Assembly: GCF_001748285.1 (NCBI RefSeq)
Contig: NZ_BDGT01000016.1
Coordinates: forward strand, 1 to 64,000
Length of the DNA: 64,000 nt
Reading direction: 5' to 3'
DNA from: Thermogemmatispora onikobensis
GTDB lineage: Bacteria > Chloroflexota > Ktedonobacteria > Ktedonobacterales > Ktedonobacteraceae
Shown here one piece after another: positions 52,466 to 61,689 of the stretch. Every line of letters starts with the position of its first letter. Position 1 is the stretch's first letter. The translations under genes and the position numbers were made by a program. Below the pieces are notes generated by a model. The model saw only the letters and a program-made list of their open reading frames with translations. It made no database searches and was not told where the DNA came from.

Positions 52466-52610
52466 AGCCAGCCTCTTTTATCCTCGTAGGTCACCTTCAC
52501 CTTCCTGGTTTTCTTCCCTATCTGCCGGAGCAGAGGGTTTTTCTATCCCTCGCCTGGCGTCTGGACCCTCACACAGACGAGTGCCAGGCGTCTCTTAGGT
52601 CCTTAGTGGC

Positions 52611-53255
52611 TTAGTGGCTCAGCAGTCTCAGGCCCTGCTCCAGCAGCTGCAGCGTCAGCTCGCCCTCGTGCCAGCCCACAATCTTGCCTGTGCGGTCGAT
52701 AAAGATCGTCGTTGGCAGATTGGCCACCCCGTAACTGATGGCCGTTGCGCCACTGCTATCGCTCACATTTGTATAAGTAATCCCGTGTGCCTGCAAGAAG
52801 CTCAGCGCATCGGTGCGATTGTCCTGGAAATCGAGGCCCAGAAAGACGATGCCCTGCCCCTGGATGCGCTGCCAGGTTGTCTGGAGGACTGGGGCCTCGC
52901 GCTGACACGGCTCACAGGAGGACTGCCAGACGTTGAGCACGATCGCCTGTCCTTTAAAATCGGCGAGAGCGACCGAGCCGTTGGAGCTGGTGCCTGGGGC
53001 CAGCAGGGGCAGGCGGAAACCTGGGGCCATCTTCCCCACCATTGGGCCACTGAAGCCCGCCGGAGCCGAGCCACCGCTCGTCTTCTGTCCTGGGGCGGGA
53101 GTCAGCAACTGCGACCAGAGCACGGCCAGAAGCGCCACATTCAACAGACTCACCACCACAAAAATTGCAATGCTGCGCTTTCGTCTGCGCCGTGCCAGGG
53201 CCAGCTCGCTGGCCGTCGCGGAGCTCTCGTTAACCGGTAGCGTTTCACTGCTCAT
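52611..53255 (-). CDS. Membrane-anchored thioredoxin-like protein (TlpA/CcmG type)
   Basis: A 214-residue thiol-disulfide oxidoreductase with an N-terminal anchor (SIAIFVVVSLLNVALLAVLW) and a thioredoxin domain whose active site is WQSSCEPCQREAP (about residue 113). The cis-Pro is in VANLPTTIFIDRTG. In the Ccm pathway this protein reduces CcmH or apocytochrome. It is the first gene of the operon, downstream of a terminator that isolates it from the PfpI gene. Confidence 0.93.
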   Translation of the reverse strand: MSSETLPVNESSATASELALARRRRKRSIAIFVVVSLLNVALLAVLWSQLLTPAPGQKTSGGSAPAGFSGPMVGKMAPGFRLPLLAPGTSSNGSVALADFKGQAIVLNVWQSSCEPCQREAPVLQTTWQRIQGQGIVFLGLDFQDNRTDALSFLQAHGITYTNVSDSSGATAISYGVANLPTTIFIDRTGKIVGWHEGELTLQLLEQGLRLLSH

Positions 53256-53456
53256 CGGTGCCCTGTTCGTTTTGCGTGCAAGATGATGCCAGGCTAGATT
53301 ATGAGGGTGCTGCCTGATAGCGGGCTTGCAATCGTTGACCCATACCTTACAATAGCCTGAATATCAAGGGCTGTCAAATGCGAGTGGCGGCGGGCACCAA
53401 ACGCCTGCTCCTGTCGTGCACCCTTCACCGTGCGCGTGTCCGGCTGGGGGGCACCG

Positions 53457-53500
53457 AAACAAAAAAGGCGCCCTGAGAGCGCGTTGCTCTTCAGGCGCCT
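53457..53500 (-). terminator. Rho-independent terminator for the PfpI-family gene
   Basis: The 53466-53500 hairpin pairs AGGCGCC with GGCGCCT, with a second inner stem GAGAGC/GCTCTT and a 5-nt loop. On the minus strand it is followed by TTTTTTGTTT (53457-53466). It lies 69 bp after the gene's stop and about 200 bp before the Ccm operon start. Confidence 0.85.
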
Positions 53501-53568
53501 CCCTTGCGCTTGGGCCTCGCCCCGGGAAGCGGCTTCCTGGCCGTCACTGAGTGACTGGAGGGACCGAC

Positions 53569-54132
53569 TTAGCCGCGGGCGCTCACCCGGCTCTGGGCGA
53601 AAAGCTCGATCATGGCCCGCTTGAAGGCGGGGAGATCGCGCGGACTGCGGCTACTCACCCAATTGCGGTCACGCACGACTTCCTGGTCAACCCAGTTGCC
53701 GCCAGCATTGCGGATGTCATCCTGGATCGTATGGTAGCTCGTTAAGGTGCGTCCGCGCACCAGTCCTGCCGAGACCAGCAGCCAGGGGCCATGACAGATA
53801 ACCGCGATAGGCTTGCCGGCGGCGTCAATGCGCCGTACGAATTCCTGGGCCTCCCGCTGGACACGCAAGGCATCGGCGTTCAAGGCCCCGCCTGGCAGCA
53901 GGACGGCATCGAACTCGTCTGGGTTGGCTTGCTGCAGTGTCAGGTCGACTGGAAAACTGTCGCCCTTCTCGACGTGATTGACACCCTGGATCTGGCCCGC
54001 CTTGGGTGCCACGATAGCTGTGCGTGCTCCCGCTTCCTCCAGGGCCTTCTTTGGCTCACTCAGCTCAACCTGTTCAAAGTAATCCGTCGCCAGAATAGCC
54101 ACACGCATGCCTTGCAGATTCGTCCCTTGCAT
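53569..54132 (-). CDS. DJ-1/PfpI family protein
   Basis: A 187-residue class I glutamine amidotransferase-like protein. The nucleophile elbow AVICHGPWLLVSAG carries the Cys (about residue 110), and LLPGGALNADALR precedes it. Members act as intracellular peptidases, glyoxalase III/deglycases or chaperones, which cannot be told apart here. The ATG at 54132 has AAAGGAGGTTGCG upstream. It is probably monocistronic, with a strong terminator downstream. Confidence 0.93.
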   Translation of the reverse strand: MQGTNLQGMRVAILATDYFEQVELSEPKKALEEAGARTAIVAPKAGQIQGVNHVEKGDSFPVDLTLQQANPDEFDAVLLPGGALNADALRVQREAQEFVRRIDAAGKPIAVICHGPWLLVSAGLVRGRTLTSYHTIQDDIRNAGGNWVDQEVVRDRNWVSSRSPRDLPAFKRAMIELFAQSRVSARG

Positions 54133-54343
54133 CGATCGCAACCTCCTTTGTTTACAAAGGTCAACAAGCAAGAAAGACAACCGTTGTCAGGGCAAGGTCT
54201 TCCATTCAGACGCTGCCCTCTCCACCCACAGATACACGCAATGCCCCCCATGCAAGGAGACTCAGCCATTGGTGCGATGCGGACGGCTCGGCTAACGAGC
54301 TATGGGAGGGAACCACCCAGGCCCAGGTGGCTCGGCTGAAGCG

Positions 54344-54382
54344 GGCAAGAAAGCAGGCTGGCCAGGCTCACTGGCCTGGCCT
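54344..54382 (-). terminator. Probable terminator overlapping the der stop codon
   Basis: AGGCTGGCCAG (54355-54365) and CTGGCCTGGCCT (54371-54382) pair with one bulge and a 5-nt loop. On the minus strand a weak pyrimidine run (GCTTTCTTGC) follows. The upstream arm includes bases of the TAG stop. Confidence 0.45.
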
Positions 54383-55808
54383 AGCCCAGGCGCGGCAACT
54401 CTACCTTCGACCGCGCGCGGAAAATGATGCGGATTCCTGTTCCAGCGAAGTCGAACGCCTCGCGGAGACGATTTTCCAGGTAACGCTCGTAGCTGAAATG
54501 GAGGTAATCCGGGTTGTTCACGAAGAAGACAAAGGTCGGCGGGTTAACCTGAGCCTGCGTGGCGTAAAAGATCTTGAGTTGGTGCCCGTGGACCGCGACC
54601 GGATGATGGCGACGAATCGCCTCCTGCACGACTTCGTTCAGACGCGCCGTAGGAATGCGCACGAAGCGCCTGTCAGCAATCTCAATGGCCTTGCGCAGCA
54701 ACGACTGAACGTGGTAGCCGGTTCTGGCCGACGCGAAGACCACCGGGGCATAGGGAATGAACTTGAGGCCCGCGCTCAACATCTTGCGGTACTCTTCGGC
54801 CTCGGCGATTTCCCGCGTCAGGCTGATGGGCTCGCCCCGGCGAGCGGCCCGGCGCTGCTCCTGGACGATATCCCACTTATTTACTACGACGATGATCCCT
54901 TTGGCCTGCTCGTGCACATAGCCCGCGATATGGGTATCTTGAGCCGCCAGTCCCTCGACGGCATCGATCAGCAGGAGGGCCACATCGCAGCGATCAATGG
55001 CACGCATCGAGCGTATCACACTGTATTTCTCGATGCCTGGTACAATGCGTCCGCGTCGCCGGATGCCTGCGGTATCGATGAGCACGAGCTTACGGTCCTC
55101 AAAGAGCAGCCCGGTATCGATCATATCGCGGGTGGTGCCGGGCACATCGCTCACAATAGCGCGCTCGTAGCCCAAGATGCGATTAAGTAGGGACGACTTG
55201 CCAACGTTCGGGCGCCCGACGATGGCGATGCGCACCTGTTCCGTCTCGTCCTCTTCGGCGTGCTCCTCGGGCGTTTCCGGCGGCAAAGACTCGACGATCT
55301 TGTCTAGCAAATCGCCTGTTCCCAGGCCGTGCAGGGCCGAGATGTCAATTGGTTCGCCCAGGCCCAGGGCATAGAACTCGGGAGCGTACTGGCGGTGGGT
55401 ATCGTTATCAGCCTTATTGGCGGCCAGAATGACCGGCTTATTGGTGCGGCGCAGCAGGGCGGCCACCTCCTCATCGGCGGGGGTGATGCCTGTGCGCACA
55501 TCGACCATAAAGACAATAACGTCGGCCTCCTCGATAGCCAGACGCACCTGGGAGCGTACATGCTCCATCAGATCGCCGCTGACCCCGCTCAAACCAACCT
55601 GGCCCGGAGGGGTCTCTTCACCGAGGGCCAGGCCACCGGTATCAATCAGCGTGAACTCCCGTCCATTCCAGTCAGTATCTCCATAAAGGCGGTCGCGCGT
55701 TGTTCCGGGCAGATCCTCAACAATAGCGCGCCGCTCACCGATCATGCGATTAAAAAACGTGGACTTGCCGACGTTCGGTCGGCCTACGATGGCGACAAGT
55801 GGCTTCAT
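54381..55808 (-). CDS. der: Ribosome-assembly GTPase Der (EngA)
   Basis: A 475-residue tandem GTPase needed for 50S assembly. Two G domains: the first begins AIVGRPNVGKSTFFNRM with DTGG and NKAD; the second has AIVGRPNVGKSSLLNRI, DTAGIRRRG and VNKWD. A KH-like C-terminal domain (from about 355; NEVVQEAIRRHHP) follows. The start at 55808 reads MKPLVAIVGRPNVG; a longer frame adds four residues. An extended -10 promoter lies about 70 bp upstream. Confidence 0.97.
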   Translation of the reverse strand: MKPLVAIVGRPNVGKSTFFNRMIGERRAIVEDLPGTTRDRLYGDTDWNGREFTLIDTGGLALGEETPPGQVGLSGVSGDLMEHVRSQVRLAIEEADVIVFMVDVRTGITPADEEVAALLRRTNKPVILAANKADNDTHRQYAPEFYALGLGEPIDISALHGLGTGDLLDKIVESLPPETPEEHAEEDETEQVRIAIVGRPNVGKSSLLNRILGYERAIVSDVPGTTRDMIDTGLLFEDRKLVLIDTAGIRRRGRIVPGIEKYSVIRSMRAIDRCDVALLLIDAVEGLAAQDTHIAGYVHEQAKGIIVVVNKWDIVQEQRRAARRGEPISLTREIAEAEEYRKMLSAGLKFIPYAPVVFASARTGYHVQSLLRKAIEIADRRFVRIPTARLNEVVQEAIRRHHPVAVHGHQLKIFYATQAQVNPPTFVFFVNNPDYLHFSYERYLENRLREAFDFAGTGIRIIFRARSKVELPRLG

Positions 55809-55875
55809 AGCCCCTACCACCCCTTTCTTGCGATCCCGCAGAGTAGTAAGTGAGAGAAAAAACAGCCTGGGTTTG

Positions 55876-55884
55876 ATTATAACA
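55876..55884 (-). promoter_or_regulatory. Extended -10 promoter for der
   Basis: The minus strand reads TGTTATAAT. No -35 hexamer is seen at the usual spacing. The leader to the start codon would be about 60 nt. Confidence 0.6.
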
Positions 55885-55950
55885 CAAACACCGAGTCGCT
55901 TTGAGTCCCTCTTTTTCGGCCCGAAGAGCAGTGCGATTCTTATTGCGATA

Positions 55951-55959
55951 TGCTATACT
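55951..55959 (+). promoter_or_regulatory. Extended -10 promoter for the Clp N-domain gene
   Basis: TGCTATACT on the plus strand, a TGn element plus a 5/6 -10 hexamer. The ~190-nt leader that follows contains an inverted repeat, GCAGGAG/CTCCTGC (about 56098-56132), just before the ribosome-binding site. Confidence 0.5.
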
Positions 55960-56157
55960 GATACAGTTGGTATTCCACCTGGCGCAGTCAATTGAGATGG
56001 AAGAGAGGAAGAGCGAGCGAATAGAGGTCGGTTCTGGCGCCGGGGCAGGCTAAGCCAGCGACGGCAAAAGCGGTGAGCAGTTTATTCAGGCCGAGGGCAG
56101 GAGCAAGGACCTCCGAGGGGTGACCTCCTGCTGCTTGGCAGCAAAGGCAGGGAACAC

Positions 56158-56634
56158 ATGACTAAGAACCGCTTCCACTACTTTACAGATAGTGCCAAGC
56201 TAATCTTTGTCGAAGCGCAACAGTCGGCGGAAAGGTATCAGCAGACGTATATTGCTCCAGAGCACTTGCTGCTGGGGATAGCGAACGGCAAGGCAACGAC
56301 TGCTTCCAGACTGCTCAATCGAGTAGAGATCGACCCGCTTCTGCTTCGAGCAGCGACGGAACGGGCGATTGCTGACCGGCTGGCAGCTCACCCTGATAGT
56401 GCTACGGACCAGTTTGGCCTGACCCAGGAGGCCAAGGAAGCTATCGAGCTGGCCGTCGAAGAAGCGAGTCATGAGCAGCGTGGTTTTGTTGGTAGTGAGC
56501 ATCTCCTCCTGGCTCTGCTGCGTCAGCAGGGGACCCTGGCGGTCAACGTCCTGGAGCAGGCTGGCCTCAGCCTGGAAACAGTCCGTGCGCGGCTCCAGCG
56601 TCTGCGCCAGGAAGGGTACACCTCCGAACCCTGA
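56158..56634 (+). CDS. Stand-alone Clp N-domain protein
   Basis: A 158-residue protein made of two Clp_N repeats: FTDSAKLIFVEAQQSAERYQ with TYIAPEHLLLGIA, and FGLTQEAKEAIELAVEEASH with FVGSEHLLLALLRQQGT. No AAA+ module follows, so this is not a ClpC ATPase but an adaptor-like or regulatory fragment. It may modulate ClpC/ClpP in the cell. AGGGA lies close before the ATG. The next gene is on the opposite strand. Confidence 0.92.
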   Translation: MTKNRFHYFTDSAKLIFVEAQQSAERYQQTYIAPEHLLLGIANGKATTASRLLNRVEIDPLLLRAATERAIADRLAAHPDSATDQFGLTQEAKEAIELAVEEASHEQRGFVGSEHLLLALLRQQGTLAVNVLEQAGLSLETVRARLQRLRQEGYTSEP

Positions 56635-56732
56635 GAGGCGGACGGAGCCGGTAAGGTTCGCAATCCAGAGGAGCAGGCCCGCCCGGCCATTGAGCCGTGC
56701 CGTGGACTGCTCCCCTGCTCTATTGGCGCAAG

Positions 56733-59700
56733 CTACTTGAGAGCGATAGCGAAGATGTGTAAGTGGCCACCCAAGACCGTGGTGGGTAGCGTAATGCTCT
56801 TGACCGTCTTCTCCGGGTCGAGGGGCAGCTCGGCATAGAAGACGTAGGCTCGCTGGAGCTGTGGGCCGCCAGGGCGATTATAATAAGCGGTGACGATGGC
56901 AATACTATTGCCGCAGCTCGGAGCGAAGGAGCCGCCCCCGAGGGTCCAGTCGCTCAGGCAGAGCGGCAGCGGCTGAAGCGAGCCATCGCTATAGCGGACC
57001 AGCAGCTGGCCGTGGGCGCCCGAGGCGTCGCTATGATCGGCGGCTCCCAGCAGGGCCAAAGCGGTCTTATGTGCGCTCGCGCTCCCGTTCAGCGGGATCG
57101 TCTGGCCGCTGGCCAGGTAGTTATTGTTGGCTCCTGAAGCCGCATTTGGCCAGCTAAAGGTCACGCCATTATAGGTGAGTGGTTGCCAGGGAAAGACGCC
57201 GACGGCGGCCAGGGCCTGGGCCGAGTAGCTGGACCCTGTACCGTCAAAGTTAGCGGCCTGGGGATTGCTATCATCGCTTGTGCCGGCGTTGTTGTAGGGG
57301 GTATCCTCTGCTGCCTTTGTGGCCACAGCAAAGACATGCAGCAGGCCCTGATTGACCGTAGCGGGCAGCGTCACGCTTTTAACCGTCTTGCCGCTCTGCA
57401 GGGCCACCTCGGCGTAGAAAATGTAGGTCTTCACAAACTCCTGCCCCGTTGGCTGGTTACGGTAGGGCAGCGTCACAAAGATGCCGTTGCTGAAGGACGG
57501 CCCGTTCGCTTTGCCCTCATTCAGAGTCCAGTCGCTGAAGCCCAGTGTAAACGGCTGACGGCTGCCATCGCTATAGTTGATGTAGGCGGTACCGTACGAG
57601 GGGCCGCCAGAGGCCGCGCCCAGAAAGGCCAGCAGACTGGCCTTCTTCTGAGGAGCTACTGGCAGCGTTTGCCCGGCGGCGATATAGTTATTGAGCTGGC
57701 CGGCGGCGGCGTCAGGCCACTGAAAGACCACGCCAGACACGCCGCGGTAGAAGGCATTATCGCCGGGATTGATCCCTGCCTGCTGCAGGGCTTGCAGCGA
57801 ATAACTATGGCCAGCATTGTCGAAATTGGCCTGAGCGGGCAGGTGGTCGTCGCTCACCCCAATGTTGTTGTAGCTCCCGTAGAGGCCCCTGGTAGCAATG
57901 GAGAAGATGTGCAGGCGACTGGGGCCGGCAGGTGCTGGTGGCAGGGTCACGCTCTTAATTGTTTTGGTCGCATCGACCGCCACATCTGTGTAAAACAGGT
58001 AGACCGTCACCGGCTGCTGACCGCCGGGTCCATTGCGATAGCTCATCGTCGCCACTGTCTTATTATTAAAGGCAGGGGAGCTGCTGGTCCAATCGGTCAG
58101 GCCGAGCGTAAACGGCTGGGTCGAGCCGTCGCTATAGGTAATGCGTGCGGTGCCGCTGGTTGATCCCTGGGTAGCCGAGCCGAGGAAGGCCACCAGCGTC
58201 ACGCCTGGGCCGCTGTTCAGTGGGATCGTCTGGCCATTGGCCTGGTAATTGTCCTTGACTCCGGCGGGCAGGTCCGGCCAGATGAAAGCCAGACCATTAC
58301 AGAGCACACTCGCCCCTGGAGTAATGCCAGCTTGTGCCAGGGCTGTTGCAGAGTAGCTATAGCCCAGACCGTCGTAGTTCGCTGCCTGCACATTCTGTGT
58401 AAAGTCGTCGCTGATGCCGACATTGTTGTACGTCGCTGGCGGGGGAGGGGCACTGCTCTTATTGAGCAGGCCGTAGACGGTCAGCGTCGTCTTAGTTGGC
58501 ACGAAGACCCGGCCATCGGCGATAGTTGGCGTACTGAACTTCACATAGCTATCGAGCGTATCGTAGTCCGGGTCCTGGGCGCTGCTGTACAGTTCATGGC
58601 CCAGATTGGTCGCATCGTAGGCGCGCAGGGCGCCGCCTGGATCGATCAGCCAGAGGATGCCGTTGCTTGTCCCATTGCTGGAGAGCGAGGGATTGCCGCC
58701 GGAGAAGAGGAAGCTTCTCTCGGGCGTCTGGGAGCTTGGTGTTGGCGGAAGCAAGACCTGTCCTTTAGCGTTGCGCTGCAGGCGGTAGGCCAGAGTAGGG
58801 TGTCCGACGCTGGAAATGTAGACATACTCCGCGCTCGCGCTGCGCCAATAAGCGGGTGTGCCATACATGCCGCCGACAGTGCTGGGAGGGGTCTCCTGAA
58901 GGACCTGGTCCACGTCGGTGCGGCTCCGATTCGTTTCGGTGCAGGGTTGGGTGATCGTCGTAAACTGGCCCAGCTTATTGGTATCCAGCACATAGATGCG
59001 GCCCTCCTTGCCGCCTCCGATCAGCTCTGGATAGGAGGGGAGCAGCAGCGGCCCGCCCGAGCCGAGGTCGGCGTCGGCCTCACCCAGGCACTCCTCATTG
59101 AAGGGCGCGAAGAAGTCCAGCAGGCGCAGATCGGGACTGAGTTTGACAAAGCTATCACCCAATGATGGACGAGGGGCGGACGGTTCGAAGTCGCCGTTAC
59201 CGCTGATAAAGTAGATATTGCCCTCGCTATCGGAGGCCAGGCCGCCGCCTCCATGCCAGACGCCGGCACCGGCCCCGTCGGGGGTCACGTTGAAGACGTG
59301 GGTTTGGCGGAAGCCGTTGCCGTCGTAGGTATAGCTGATGATCCAGCCGTGGTACGGCATATTGTCGCAGAACGATCCCCAGGCGATGTAAATCTGGCCG
59401 TTAGCCAGTAGCAGGGCGGCGCGCTGGCGCTCGTAGCGGGGGTCGAAGCTCACGCTGCCGTTCTGGCTCCCGGCCCCCTGGCCAGGGAGGCTGGCCCGGA
59501 CCACCACCGGGCTGCCGGGGCGCTCGCGCCCTGTGCTGATGTCAATGGCGTGAAGCCGGTCGAAGAACTGCCCGCTGCTATTTTGCGAGAAGGTCACGAA
59601 GAACATCGTGCGAGAGGCCAGATCGATCACTGGCGTGCCGGTGATCCCGACCTCCGGCACCGTATCGCCGCAAGCCACATCCTCCCAGGAGACGGTCGTC

Positions 59701-60185
59701 TCGCCGGAAGGCAGATAGTTGACGTGCCAGAGCGGAGGAGGGGCGCCGTTGCTGCTCTGGGCATCGGCATCAAAGGCGTAGATGCTATCGTGCTCGGTGG
59801 CGACAAAGACCACATTGTGGGGGGTGCCATTGACGTTCACATTGGGCACATAGAGTGGCTGGGCATAGATCTGACCGTCGACGGGGTAGGCTACCCGTTT
59901 GCCGAAGCTCTGGGCATTGACATTGCCTGGGGTCAGGAGGGTCTCCGTGGTATTCTGGCCGCTGCGCCAATTATCGTTTTTGTAGGTCAACACAGCGGTA
60001 TGGCCGCTACTGCGGGGGATTATCGTCTGGGTTTGGCGAGAGTCCCTTCCCATCTGAGTTGCGGACCGCTCGGGCTGGAGTCGGGCGCTCATAAAGGGAG
60101 CGGGCAAGAGTGTGGTGGCAAGGGCCAGGAAGGTCAGCAGCTCAAGCAGTGGATGCTGCTGACGAGAGAAGCGAGCCTGGTTCAT
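56733..60185 (-). CDS. Secreted beta-propeller protein with three C-terminal repeat domains
   Basis: A 1150-residue exported protein. A signal peptide (about residues 1-34, LLTFLALATTLLPAPFMSA) leads to a PQQ-like beta-propeller region (about 65-570) with TYKNDNWRSGQNTTETLLTP, VVFVATEHDSIYAFDADAQS and GNIYFISGNGDF. Three related repeats of about 180-190 residues follow (starting near 583, 770 and 960), each opening YNNxGxSDD and carrying WPD/WPN, GQTIPL and YSDGSxQPF-type motifs, and closing LHIFxIA. The repeats resemble beta-sandwich modules found at the C-termini of secreted actinobacterial glycosidases. It has no enzyme motif that I can name. The ATG at 60185 follows GGAGGAGGATTTG. Confidence 0.85.
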   Translation of the reverse strand: MNQARFSRQQHPLLELLTFLALATTLLPAPFMSARLQPERSATQMGRDSRQTQTIIPRSSGHTAVLTYKNDNWRSGQNTTETLLTPGNVNAQSFGKRVAYPVDGQIYAQPLYVPNVNVNGTPHNVVFVATEHDSIYAFDADAQSSNGAPPPLWHVNYLPSGETTVSWEDVACGDTVPEVGITGTPVIDLASRTMFFVTFSQNSSGQFFDRLHAIDISTGRERPGSPVVVRASLPGQGAGSQNGSVSFDPRYERQRAALLLANGQIYIAWGSFCDNMPYHGWIISYTYDGNGFRQTHVFNVTPDGAGAGVWHGGGGLASDSEGNIYFISGNGDFEPSAPRPSLGDSFVKLSPDLRLLDFFAPFNEECLGEADADLGSGGPLLLPSYPELIGGGKEGRIYVLDTNKLGQFTTITQPCTETNRSRTDVDQVLQETPPSTVGGMYGTPAYWRSASAEYVYISSVGHPTLAYRLQRNAKGQVLLPPTPSSQTPERSFLFSGGNPSLSSNGTSNGILWLIDPGGALRAYDATNLGHELYSSAQDPDYDTLDSYVKFSTPTIADGRVFVPTKTTLTVYGLLNKSSAPPPPATYNNVGISDDFTQNVQAANYDGLGYSYSATALAQAGITPGASVLCNGLAFIWPDLPAGVKDNYQANGQTIPLNSGPGVTLVAFLGSATQGSTSGTARITYSDGSTQPFTLGLTDWTSSSPAFNNKTVATMSYRNGPGGQQPVTVYLFYTDVAVDATKTIKSVTLPPAPAGPSRLHIFSIATRGLYGSYNNIGVSDDHLPAQANFDNAGHSYSLQALQQAGINPGDNAFYRGVSGVVFQWPDAAAGQLNNYIAAGQTLPVAPQKKASLLAFLGAASGGPSYGTAYINYSDGSRQPFTLGFSDWTLNEGKANGPSFSNGIFVTLPYRNQPTGQEFVKTYIFYAEVALQSGKTVKSVTLPATVNQGLLHVFAVATKAAEDTPYNNAGTSDDSNPQAANFDGTGSSYSAQALAAVGVFPWQPLTYNGVTFSWPNAASGANNNYLASGQTIPLNGSASAHKTALALLGAADHSDASGAHGQLLVRYSDGSLQPLPLCLSDWTLGGGSFAPSCGNSIAIVTAYYNRPGGPQLQRAYVFYAELPLDPEKTVKSITLPTTVLGGHLHIFAIALK

Positions 60186-60396
60186 CAAATCCTCCTCCTC
60201 TCCTCACTGTACCAGGGTATTGCTGCTTCCATGCAGCTTTGCGTGTAGTAGTTTTCTGAATGGTAGCCTGTATTCGACAGTGGCAAAGCAGATATAGAGA
60301 AGCAATTAGGCTTGATCACGAAACTACTCTAATTGTAGTGTAGAATAAAGGAGAAGAGAGGAAGGATATCGAAAGAAGGTGGAGAAGGGTGCTTTC

Positions 60397-61689
60397 TCAG
60401 GGGTGAGAGGAAGCTTCCTTCTCCTCCAGGATCAGGCGAACCAGGCGCTCAGCCAGAGCGATCGAATAGTTCTGGCCGCGGTCGTGGGGATAGACCTGGA
60501 ACATATTGGCCAGCCAGAGGCCGGGGAGGGGAGTTTTCAGGGGAGGGATATGCTCGCGGTAATCGGGGGTGACGATAGGTTGGGCGAAAGGAGCGCGGAA
60601 CATCCAGCTCTCGCGCACCCAGGAGGGGTCGAAATCCGGGCGAATGCGGCGCAGATGGGGTAAGAACTGGGTCAGGACCTCAGCTTTCTCCATCTGGAAG
60701 AGCGGGTCATCCATTGGGCGGTAGTTGCCCAGGTAGAGCAGATGGCGACCGCCGTACTCCTCGGGAGGGCGCAGGTTCGTATGTTCGACGATACTCAGGA
60801 AGGGATAGCCTGGATCGCAGATATTGAGCCAGTAGGTAGCTGTCAGGCGGCGGTCGAGAGCCAGGATCAGGCAGTGGGTGCCGTAAGCCTGGCCCCACTC
60901 GTAGCGAGCGCGGTAGTCTGAGGGCAGGGCTGGGATCAGGCGCAGGGTCAGGCGGGTAGCCAGGGTAGAGATTACCTGATCGACCGTCCAGGTGCCGCGC
61001 GTAGTGCGGACCTGCCAGCCGCTGGTGGCGAGGGGTTCGGCGCCTTCGATGCGTGTCCCGAGCAGGATCTTGCCGCCGAGGGAAGTGATGCGTTCCGCCA
61101 GGCGGTCGTAGAGCTGTTGGAAGCCGCCTTTGAGGTAGCCCAGGCTAGTGGTGCGGTCGTGGAAGCGGGCCCAGAACCAGGGCAGGGCAATCTGCTCATG
61201 GAGGGCGCCGAACTTGCTCACGAAGAGTGGTTCAAAGACCAGCTCGTAGGCGCGTTTCCCCATCCAGCGTCGTAGCCAGGGGGCGGCGGTGCGACCTTCT
61301 AGTGGCCAGGATGGGGAGAGTTTCAGGAAGGCGGCGACTGCTCCGACGCGCAGGCGCTCGTAGAAGCGCAGCGGGCGAAAGGCCAGGAGTGAGGTAGGCG
61401 AATCGAGGCGGTAGATCTGGCCTTCGATCAATGACTCTGTGCGTGGAGTAGACCAGACCAATTGTGGGCCGAGACCCAGCTCTTTGATCAAGCGAATGGC
61501 GGCGCGGTCAGTGCGGAAGAGGTGGTGATAGAACTTCTCCAACCAGACGCCTGGCGCGACCTGGAAACCGGCGGCCAGGCCGCCGGGGACCTCCTCCTGT
61601 TCGAAGACCATGACTGACTGGCCGGCCTGAGCCAGGCGATAGGCGGCCACAAGGCCAAGTGCGCCGCCACCGAAGATTGCGTACTGCAT
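60397..61689 (-). CDS. FAD-dependent oxidoreductase (amine-oxidase/phytoene-desaturase-like fold)
   Basis: A 430-residue flavoprotein. The dinucleotide-binding motif is at the N-terminus (AIFGGGALGLVAAYRLAQAG, then VFEQEEVPGGLAAGF), and a C-terminal FAD motif (LPGLWLANMFQVYPHDRGQN) closes the fold. The middle carries GYLKGGFQQLYDRLAERI, typical of the protoporphyrinogen-oxidase/desaturase superfamily. The substrate cannot be read; such proteins often accompany lipid or polysaccharide genes. It has a leader of about 310 nt from an extended -10 element at 62007. Confidence 0.85.
   Translation of the reverse strand: MQYAIFGGGALGLVAAYRLAQAGQSVMVFEQEEVPGGLAAGFQVAPGVWLEKFYHHLFRTDRAAIRLIKELGLGPQLVWSTPRTESLIEGQIYRLDSPTSLLAFRPLRFYERLRVGAVAAFLKLSPSWPLEGRTAAPWLRRWMGKRAYELVFEPLFVSKFGALHEQIALPWFWARFHDRTTSLGYLKGGFQQLYDRLAERITSLGGKILLGTRIEGAEPLATSGWQVRTTRGTWTVDQVISTLATRLTLRLIPALPSDYRARYEWGQAYGTHCLILALDRRLTATYWLNICDPGYPFLSIVEHTNLRPPEEYGGRHLLYLGNYRPMDDPLFQMEKAEVLTQFLPHLRRIRPDFDPSWVRESWMFRAPFAQPIVTPDYREHIPPLKTPLPGLWLANMFQVYPHDRGQNYSIALAERLVRLILEEKEASSHP

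Noticed and set aside
56650-56670. tRNA T-arm-like GGTTCGCAATCC
   Set aside because: No acceptor or anticodon stem can be built around it, and an extra base interrupts the T-loop pattern.
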